Position numbers and translations under genes: made by a program. Shown in pieces: positions 16,317-22,013 of a stretch of DNA of 22,013 nucleotides. The stretch is taken from assembly GCA_019309245.1 (NCBI GenBank), contig JAFDGP010000066.1, positions 1 to 22,013 of the forward strand, written 5' to 3'. The notes beneath the pieces were generated by a model. The model was not told the DNA's origin, searched no databases, and saw only the letters and a list, made by a program, of their open reading frames with translations. Each line of letters begins with the position of its first letter. Position 1 is the first letter of the stretch. This DNA comes from Deltaproteobacteria bacterium. Its GTDB lineage: Bacteria > Desulfobacterota > Desulfobacteria > Desulfobacterales > C00003060.

Positions 16317-17024
16317 CTAGCCCAGGGCTTGCTCAATTTGTCGCTGCATCTTTTTGACAAGCGCCAAGGGGTCCGTGGCTTGGCGAATTGGGCGACCCAC
16401 CACAATGTAGTCCGCACCATTGTTGAACGCGGTTTGAACATCAACCACCCGTTTCTGGTCGTCCATCGTGTTTTCCAGCGGCCGAACCCCGGGAACTACG
16501 ATCAAAAAACCATTTCCCAGGCTTTTTCTAAGGCGTGGGGCCTCCAGGCCGGAAGAGACAACCCCGTCGCACCCGATTTTTAGGGCCCGCTTGGCGCGGG
16601 TCAAGACGAGATCTTCAATGGAACACTGAAAACCCAATTCTTCCACGTCTGCTTGATCCAGGCTTGTCAGGACCGTTACGGCCAAGATCTTCGTGTTGTT
16701 CTTGTTTTTCGCGGCGGCCTCCAATATACGGTCGTTACCATGTACGGTGGCAAACGTGGCCCCACGATCCTTGAGTTGTCTTACGGCAGAGGCCACGGTC
16801 TCGGGCACATCAAAGAATTTCAGGTCCACCATCACTTCCAGATCTCGTCCAAGTATCCACTCAATGATACCGAACCAGCCGGCCAGGAACAATTGCAACC
16901 CTACTTTGAAGAATTTGACGCGGCTTTCCAGGCGTTGAACCCATTGTTTGGCTTCGTCAACGGATTCAATGTCCAGGGCGAATATGATCCGTTTTTCAAG
17001 AGGGATAGGTTTTTTTCCAGACAT
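16317..17024 (-). CDS. pyrF: Orotidine 5'-phosphate decarboxylase
   Basis: The enzyme decarboxylates OMP to UMP, the last step of de novo pyrimidine synthesis, in the cytoplasm. The 235-residue TIM barrel shows FALDIES (15-21), FFKVGLQLF (38-46), the catalytic MVDLKFFDVPET with D67-K69-D72, VHGND, the phosphate-binding VVPGVRP and ADYIVVGRPI near the C-terminus. Length is normal for the group of about 230-240 residues. I chose ATG 17024 as the start; a possible upstream start would add 12 residues not seen in the family. It stands alone on the minus strand ahead of tRNA-Thr. The stop TAG lies in TGGATGGAAACTAG (plus-strand view 16307-16320), which also occurs at the end of the thioredoxin-fold gene. 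Confidence 0.95.
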   Translation of the reverse strand: MSGKKPIPLEKRIIFALDIESVDEAKQWVQRLESRVKFFKVGLQLFLAGWFGIIEWILGRDLEVMVDLKFFDVPETVASAVRQLKDRGATFATVHGNDRILEAAAKNKNNTKILAVTVLTSLDQADVEELGFQCSIEDLVLTRAKRALKIGCDGVVSSGLEAPRLRKSLGNGFLIVVPGVRPLENTMDDQKRVVDVQTAFNNGADYIVVGRPIRQATDPLALVKKMQRQIEQALG

Positions 17025-17072
17025 GTATATGCCTATACTACGAATATCGGTTTCAAACAAGCCGATGCCGCC

Positions 17073-17184
17073 CCCGGATCCACCGGTTGCCGAGTTTGCC
17101 GGAGATGCGAGGCGGTGGGCGTGCCGACGTACTGTGGTACTTGTGGTACTTCAAGCGCCCACCAACAAAGCAGATCCGGTAAAA
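17073..17184 (-). repeat. Dispersed repeat I, copy 3 (inverted)
   Basis: This is the same element as at 10980-11082 in the opposite orientation. The apex is expanded: TGTGGTACT is present almost twice (17135-17153), making the copy about 9 bp longer. It lies 48 bp upstream of pyrF in the 440-nt spacer before mfd. Confidence 0.8.
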
Positions 17185-17200
17185 TCGGCATCACCGAAGG

Positions 17201-17322
17201 GCCAAAAAAACGAAGATCAAGATGGATCTGCCCCCGCTGAAGCCACGTGAAGGGTTTCAACCAGCGTTTTTGTTCAACACGCTGCAATCATGCCATAAGA
17301 GTCCGATCTTCGTTTTTTTGGC
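17201..17322. repeat. 122-bp segment bounded by 18-bp perfect inverted repeats
   Basis: GCCAAAAAAACGAAGATC (17201-17218) and its exact complement (17305-17322) flank 86 bp of unique sequence without a supported ORF. It starts 16 bp from repeat I copy 3. It may be a small non-autonomous element or a long-loop RNA hairpin. Confidence 0.65.
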
Positions 17323-17347
17323 GGTGGATTTGGGGGCCCCCCTGTCC

Positions 17348-17376
17348 TTGAATACCGTTCCGTTCTCGCCTATAAT
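17348..17376 (+). promoter_or_regulatory. Sigma70-type promoter of mfd
   Basis: TTGAAT (17348-17353) and a perfect TATAAT (17371-17376) are separated by 17 nt. Transcription would start near 17383, leaving a leader of about 80 nt before the TTG start. Confidence 0.65.
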
Positions 17377-17464
17377 TATTTAATCGGTCGCTGCAGGATC
17401 GAACGTATTGTACCCTGCCGTTACAACGCTGTGAAAGGCGGGCAGAAATGTCCGTAATATAAAA

Positions 17465-20400
17465 TTGTTAGGGCATTCTATTTCGGAACTTTCGAAATGT
17501 CTTCGTGACACCCAGGGGCGGGTGCGTTGTACGGGTCTTTCCGGGGCCCAGCCGGCTTACCTGTTGAGGCGGCTGGGCGGAGTCTTGAAACGTCCCCTGG
17601 TGGCGGTGTGCGCGACGGATCGGGAGGCAACGGCCCTGGCCCAAGATCTTCGGTTTTTTTGGAATGGCGGGGCTGCACCGGTCATCTATTTTCCTTCTTA
17701 CCGGGTTTCCCCGTATAAACCCCTCTCGTATAGTCCGGAAACATCGTGCCGGCGGATTGAAGCCCTGTACCGGATGCTCACCGCGTCCAATCCGGTTGTG
17801 GTGGTGACCACCGTGAGCGGGCTTCTCCAAAAGGTAATACCCAGACAAGCCCTTTCCCGGTGCTGCGACTACGTTGTGACCGGTGAAGATACGGACCGGG
17901 ACGATCTGGTTGCCCGGTTGATCCAGGCGGGATACCAGGAGGCCGCCCTGGTGGAAGAGCCCGGCGATTATGCGGTTCGAGGGGGGCTGATCGACGTCTT
18001 TGCGCCCCTTTATCCGGATCCGGTTCGAATTGAGTTTTTCGGCGACACGGTGGAATCCATCAGGACGTTTTCAGCTCAGGATCAACTCTCACGCGGGTCG
18101 CTCGACGAGCTGACCCTCCTGCCTGTGCGCGAAACCGTGCTTGAAGCACCTGCCATCGACGACATCGTAACCAGGGTGCGGGCCCGGGGCCGGCGACTGG
18201 AGATGCCGGGCCTGAGGCTTGAACAGATCGTCGACCAACTCCAGCGCTTCTCGCAGTTGCCAGGCATCGGCGGGCTGCTTTCTCTGATTTTTCCTTCGCC
18301 TGAAACGCTTTTTGACTATCTGCCCGAGGGGGTCTTGCCTGTGCTGGTCGATCCCGCCGCCCTTAAGAAACAGGCGGCGGACCTGGAGGCCCAGTTGACA
18401 CAAGGGTATCTCTCAACGGCCGGGCAGGGAGGATTGTGTGTGGAGCCGGAGACCTTATACCTGACCTGGCCCGAGGTCGAGGCCTTCCTGGAACCCAGAA
18501 CCCACCTGGCCGTGACCTTGATCGGGGTGACGGACGGCTCAGGTCCGGCTTGCGATTTTGCGGTCCAGGACAATGCCCTGCTGGCTCAGGCACTCAAGGC
18601 CCGAAAGGATGCTGAGGGCCTGTTGCGTCCCTTGGCCGAGTGGGTGGGCGATTGCCGGGCCGAAGGGCTTGCTGTGTACCTGCTTTGCCGCACGGCCAGA
18701 CAGGCCCGGAGGCTTGACGAACTGTTGCGGCCCTACGGCATCGGCCCGGGGATCCTGGAGGGATTTGACGGCGGTACGGCGGCCAAACAGGTGCCTTGCA
18801 TCTGTTTGGGGCACCTGTCTTCGGGATTCGTTTGGCCTCAAGAAGGCCTGGCGATCGTCACCCAGGACGAAATTTTTGGGCGCAGTGTCAGGCCGGCCCC
18901 CGCCTCGAGGCCCAAGCCGCAAGCGGCCAAGCTGGCCTTTGAAGACTTGACTTCAGGAGACCTGGTGGTTCATGTGGATCACGGGATCGGCCGCTATGAG
19001 GGACTGGTTACGTTAAATGTAGGGGGGATGACCAACGACTTTCTTTTGCTTGAATACAGAGACGGAGACAAATTGTATGTGCCCGTAGAGCGCATGGGCT
19101 GCGTACAAAAATACATCGGGGTGGATGGGATTACGCCCAGCCTGGATAAGATGGGGGGAAGCTCATGGCAACGGGTTAAGGCCCGGGTCAAAAAGTCCAT
19201 CCGAAAGATTGCGGGTGACCTGTTGAGGCTCTATGCCTGGCGTAAGGCCCAGAAAGGCCACGCCTTTTCTGCGCCGGACCGGCATTTTCGGGAGTTTGAG
19301 GCGGCCTTTGCCTATACGGAAACCCCGGACCAGCGACGTGCCGTAGAAGAGGTGCTGGCGGACATGGAATCCCCGGTGCCCATGGATCGCCTGATCTGCG
19401 GTGATGTGGGGTACGGCAAAACGGAAATCGCGGTCAGAGCCGCCTTCAAGGCCGTGTGGGACGGCAAGCAAGTCGCCTTTCTGGTGCCGACCACAGTACT
19501 GGCGGAACAACATTGCCAGACCTTCAAAAAGCGCTTTGAGCCCTACCCGGTGGAAATCGCTACCTTGAGCCGATTCCGTTCCCCGGGGCGGCAGCGGGAG
19601 GTGGTCGACCAGCTCAAGCAGGGGCGTATCGACATCGTGATCGGAACCCACCGGTTGCTGCAAAAAGACATCAGCTTCCGGGATTTGGGGCTCCTGATTA
19701 TCGATGAAGAGCAGCGCTTTGGTGTGGCCCATAAAGAGAAGCTCAAGACCCTTCGCCGCACGGTGGACGTGCTGGCCCTGACGGCAACGCCGATCCCTCG
19801 AACGCTGCACATGTCCCTGATGGGAATCCGAGATCTGAGTGTGATTTCCACGCCGCCGGAATACCGATACCCGATCAAGACCTATATCTGCCCCGTAGAC
19901 GACATGGTTATTGCAGAAGCGGTTCATGCCGAGATGCAGCGGGGCGGGCAAGTGTTTTTCGTGCACAACAACATTGAGACCATCTGGGCGATGGCCCGTC
20001 GTATCCAGGGGCTTGTGCCCGGGATCCGGATCGGTGTGGCACACGGTCGGTTGGCCGACGAGGAGCTTGAAAAGGTGATGCTTCGGTTCCTGCATCGCGA
20101 GATTGATCTATTGGTGTGTACCACAATCATTGAGTCGGGTCTGGACTTCCCGTCGGCCAACACGATTCTGATCAACCGGGCGGACAAGTTCGGTCTGGCG
20201 CAGATCTATCAATTGCGGGGCCGGGTGGGCCGGGGGGATGAACAGGCCTACGCCTACCTGTTTATTCCCCATGAAAGCGCTTTGACCCAGGACGCCCGGA
20301 AACGCCTGAAGGTGCTCATGGAACACAGTGATCTGGGCTCCGGGTTTCAGATTGCCATGAGTGATCTTCAGATTCGGGGTGGGGGCACCATCCTGGGCCC

Positions 20401-20938
20401 CACGCAATCCGGCCAGATCGCCTCGATTGGTCATGAGATGTACCTCAAGCTTATTGAACGCACCGTCAAAGAGCTCAAGGGCGAGCCTGTAGAACCGGAG
20501 ATCGAGCCGGAGATCACCGCGGGGGTGACGGCCTATATCCCGGAAGACTATGTGTCCCACATCGACCAGCGTATGACGCTCTACAGACGTCTGGCCAGGG
20601 TGGCCGATGAGCGAGACCTGCGCGAAATCCGAGAGGAACTCATGGATCGATTCGGCCCCTTTCCAGAGGCGGTGCAGGCCCTGCTGGCAAAGATCGAACT
20701 GCGGATTTGGTGCAAGCAACTCGGCATTGAGCGCCTTGAGCTGGGGGTGCATGACATGGTGTTGAGCTTTTCGGAAAGCACCACAGTCACTCCCGAGAAG
20801 ATCATGCACCTGATTCAGGGCAGCCCCCACCGGTTTCGCATGAGCTCCGATCATGTGCTGCGGGCGCGCACCGAGCCGGATGCCGACGGCAGTGTATTGG
20901 GGAGCGCCAAAAAGGTATTGCAAGCGTTGGCGGCCTAG
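17465..20938 (+). CDS. mfd: Transcription-repair coupling factor
   Basis: Mfd is an ATP-driven translocase that pushes stalled RNA polymerase off DNA lesions and recruits UvrA. The 1157-residue protein shows the UvrB-like N-terminus (GLSGAQPAYLL, YFPSYRVSPYKPLSYSPE, GDYAVRGGLIDVF, RIEFFGDTVESIRTF). The RNA-polymerase-interacting CarD-like domain (about 492-560) contains GDLVVHVDHGIGRYEGL. The RecG-like motor has GDVGYGKTE (646-654), DEEQRFGV (about 747), LTATPIPRTL and QLRGRVGRGDEQAY. The TRCF C-terminal domain follows (about 1010-1110). Length is typical. No ATG fits the frame before the conserved part; TTG 17465 is the most reasonable start, 25 residues ahead of GLSGA, though without a clear ribosome binding site. 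A four-codon ORF (ATG 17448 to TAA 17462) ends 2 nt before it, perhaps coupling translation. Confidence 0.96.
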   Translation: MLGHSISELSKCLRDTQGRVRCTGLSGAQPAYLLRRLGGVLKRPLVAVCATDREATALAQDLRFFWNGGAAPVIYFPSYRVSPYKPLSYSPETSCRRIEALYRMLTASNPVVVVTTVSGLLQKVIPRQALSRCCDYVVTGEDTDRDDLVARLIQAGYQEAALVEEPGDYAVRGGLIDVFAPLYPDPVRIEFFGDTVESIRTFSAQDQLSRGSLDELTLLPVRETVLEAPAIDDIVTRVRARGRRLEMPGLRLEQIVDQLQRFSQLPGIGGLLSLIFPSPETLFDYLPEGVLPVLVDPAALKKQAADLEAQLTQGYLSTAGQGGLCVEPETLYLTWPEVEAFLEPRTHLAVTLIGVTDGSGPACDFAVQDNALLAQALKARKDAEGLLRPLAEWVGDCRAEGLAVYLLCRTARQARRLDELLRPYGIGPGILEGFDGGTAAKQVPCICLGHLSSGFVWPQEGLAIVTQDEIFGRSVRPAPASRPKPQAAKLAFEDLTSGDLVVHVDHGIGRYEGLVTLNVGGMTNDFLLLEYRDGDKLYVPVERMGCVQKYIGVDGITPSLDKMGGSSWQRVKARVKKSIRKIAGDLLRLYAWRKAQKGHAFSAPDRHFREFEAAFAYTETPDQRRAVEEVLADMESPVPMDRLICGDVGYGKTEIAVRAAFKAVWDGKQVAFLVPTTVLAEQHCQTFKKRFEPYPVEIATLSRFRSPGRQREVVDQLKQGRIDIVIGTHRLLQKDISFRDLGLLIIDEEQRFGVAHKEKLKTLRRTVDVLALTATPIPRTLHMSLMGIRDLSVISTPPEYRYPIKTYICPVDDMVIAEAVHAEMQRGGQVFFVHNNIETIWAMARRIQGLVPGIRIGVAHGRLADEELEKVMLRFLHREIDLLVCTTIIESGLDFPSANTILINRADKFGLAQIYQLRGRVGRGDEQAYAYLFIPHESALTQDARKRLKVLMEHSDLGSGFQIAMSDLQIRGGGTILGPTQSGQIASIGHEMYLKLIERTVKELKGEPVEPEIEPEITAGVTAYIPEDYVSHIDQRMTLYRRLARVADERDLREIREELMDRFGPFPEAVQALLAKIELRIWCKQLGIERLELGVHDMVLSFSESTTVTPEKIMHLIQGSPHRFRMSSDHVLRARTEPDADGSVLGSAKKVLQALAA

Positions 20939-20957
20939 TATAGTTAGGTTCCATCCA

Positions 20958-21010
20958 TTCAATCCGTGGATCATCCACAGGCCGAGCCTGTGGATGATCC
21001 ACGGATTGAA
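20958..21010 (+). terminator. 25-bp perfect hairpin after mfd
   Basis: The arms 20958-20982 and 20986-21010 are exactly complementary with a 3-nt loop (CGA). Each arm holds its own palindrome (GTGGATCATCCAC in the left one). It starts 20 nt after the mfd stop. There is no U-tract, so it may end or protect the mfd transcript, or be a REP-like repeat, rather than a classical terminator. Confidence 0.6.
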
Positions 21011-21041
21011 AATCAAGGGTGAGTTCAACGTTATTGTTTGG

Positions 21042-21995
21042 ATGGAAATGGCCATAACCCACCGGCATGTGGTCCATCAGGTTGTCGCACTGTGTTGCTT
21101 GGTGCTGTGCGGGTGTTCCGGAGGCACGGATCAGGCATTACAAACCCGAGAGGTGATTCGGGTCGACGACCTGGTGTTGACCCTGAGACAATTCAATGAT
21201 TTTTTTGAACCGGTCAGGATGGGTTATCTGGGCGAGGCGGCTCCGGACGACGAAGGCCTGCGGGCGGCACGGGCCCGGTTTTTGCTGGAACAATTGGACG
21301 AAATGGTTATTCTCAGGCGTGCCCAGGAGCTCGGCCTCGGGGTGACGCCCGAAGAGCTGGAGGCGGGGCTCAACGAGTTTAAAAGGGACTATGATGAGAA
21401 CAGCCTGCACGACATGTTTATGAGGCAGGCCATTTCGCCGGAGACCTGGAAGGAACGTACACGCCGGCAATTGCTGGTTCAAAAGGTGGTGGACAGAGAC
21501 CTTGGGGCAACCATGGTCGTGTCGCCTGAAGAAATAGAGCAGTATTATAATGCCCATTACCGCCAAGTGCCTCAGACGGAGGCGGCCCGGGTTCAGCAGG
21601 TCCTGGTGGCGGACAAGTTGCTGGCGGACAAGTTGCTCAAGCGGCTCGCGCAAGGGGAAGATTTTGCCGAGCTGGCGCGACGGTACTCAACCGCACCGGA
21701 GGCGGACAGGGGCGGCGACATGGGGTATATCGCCCGTGGCGAGCTGCCCGAAAGCCTTGAAAGCCCCATTTTTGACCTGACCCCGGGGGCCGTGAGCCGG
21801 GTGGTTCACAGTCCATACGGGTACCATATCTTCAAGGTCATTGAGAAACGCCCGGCTGGGATTCCTGGGTTGGAGGGGTGTGTGGACAAGATCAGAGAAC
21901 AGGTCAAAAAGGCGAAAATCGAAGCTGCATACGGACCCTGGCTGGCCAAACTACGGGTTCGTTACCATGTGACAGTCAACAAGGAGATCATTTGA
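21042..21995 (+). CDS. PpiC/parvulin-type lipoprotein chaperone (PrsA/SurA-like)
   Basis: The protein has 317 residues. The N-terminus is a lipoprotein signal (VVALCCLVLCGC) with C25 as the probable lipidated cysteine. Residues 35-165 form a SurA/PrsA-type helical chaperone arm (FLLEQLDEMVILRRAQELGLGVTPEEL). Residues 183-275 form a parvulin domain: GEDFAELARRYS, GGDMGYIARGELP and SPYGYHIFKVIEKRP. The usual active-site HILV is QQVLV here, so catalysis is doubtful and a pure chaperone role in outer-membrane or exported protein folding is likely. Length fits the family. ATG 21042 or 21048 is the start; neither has a strong ribosome binding site. Its stop overlaps the next gene's ATG (TGATG), so the two are co-expressed. 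Confidence 0.85.
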   Translation: MEMAITHRHVVHQVVALCCLVLCGCSGGTDQALQTREVIRVDDLVLTLRQFNDFFEPVRMGYLGEAAPDDEGLRAARARFLLEQLDEMVILRRAQELGLGVTPEELEAGLNEFKRDYDENSLHDMFMRQAISPETWKERTRRQLLVQKVVDRDLGATMVVSPEEIEQYYNAHYRQVPQTEAARVQQVLVADKLLADKLLKRLAQGEDFAELARRYSTAPEADRGGDMGYIARGELPESLESPIFDLTPGAVSRVVHSPYGYHIFKVIEKRPAGIPGLEGCVDKIREQVKKAKIEAAYGPWLAKLRVRYHVTVNKEII

Positions 21996-22013
21996 TGAAC
22001 AGGGGGGGGCACG
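21995..22013 (+). CDS. Start of an unidentified downstream gene (6 codons)
   Basis: ATG 21995 overlaps the stop of the PpiC-like gene and has AAGGAG 8-9 nt upstream. Only MNRGGH is visible, with a run of eight G. In relatives a second PpiC/SurA-type protein often follows, but nothing here identifies it. Confidence 0.5.

Noticed and set aside
19163..20095. Long antisense ORF (310 codons) across mfd, and similar ones at 622-1278, 1327-1944, 11971-12567 and 20108-21055
   Set aside because: They lie opposite well-conserved genes, have no recognisable domains or ribosome binding sites, and result from GC-rich codon bias.
21597..21632. 15-bp tandem duplication (GCGGACAAGTTGCT) inside the PpiC-like gene
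   Set aside because: The encoded helix has the normal family length, so there is no sign of an insertion.
22002..22009. Run of eight G at the start of the last, partial gene as a phase-variation tract
   Set aside because: Only six codons are visible, so neither the gene nor slippage can be assessed; it may be a sequencing homopolymer.

Overview
The window looks like a chromosomal piece of an anaerobic, selenium-using deltaproteobacterium (Desulfobacterota, most like the Desulfobacterales). This is an inference from gene content: a UGA-containing selD with a bacterial SECIS-like hairpin, YedF, an HdrD-type iron-sulfur oxidoreductase, a double-cubane reductase with its ATPase activator, a MauE/rhodanese pair, and moderately GC-rich DNA with many palindromic intergenic repeats. 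No rRNA, phage, transposase or CRISPR array is visible.

Layout. 1-2046 (minus): a two-gene operon for a double-cubane-cluster reductase and its BadF/HgdC-type activator; the activator runs to the window edge. 2324-4239 (plus, divergent): yedF and a CCG-domain Fe-S oxidoreductase whose last codons and stop lie inside a palindromic repeat. 4485-6691 (minus): an HD-GYP protein and selD. The selD has a Sec codon at residue 19 but is broken by a deletion of about 50 bp that removes the FGLLGH segment and shifts the frame. 6919-10771 (minus): MauE-like membrane protein plus rhodanese (ATGA overlap), then a PC4-like ssDNA-binding protein, a secreted metallo-beta-lactamase-fold protein and a thioredoxin-fold/HEAT protein. 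11173-14100 (plus): one polypeptide joining a MrfA-like helicase to a MrfB-like DEDDy exonuclease. 14309-15547 (plus): a family-2 glycosyltransferase with an in-frame TGA at codon 52. 15584-17024 (minus): an exported EF-hand protein, tRNA-Thr(CGT) and pyrF. 17465-22013 (plus): mfd, a PpiC-type lipoprotein and the first codons of another gene.

Three themes connect the genes. The left third is selenium and low-potential redox chemistry (reductase/activator, YedF, CCG protein, SelD). The middle left is thiol chemistry (MauE, rhodanese, CPQC thioredoxin fold). The right half is enriched in DNA transactions (PC4 fold, MrfA-MrfB fusion, Mfd).

The intergenic DNA holds two families of palindromic dispersed repeats (three and two copies), an isolated 18-bp inverted repeat and a 25-bp perfect hairpin after mfd. 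The best leads are the helicase-exonuclease fusion, the two genes with apparent lesions in a Sec-decoding genome, and the repeats that touch gene ends. Function calls rest on motif recognition by eye; no database search was run.
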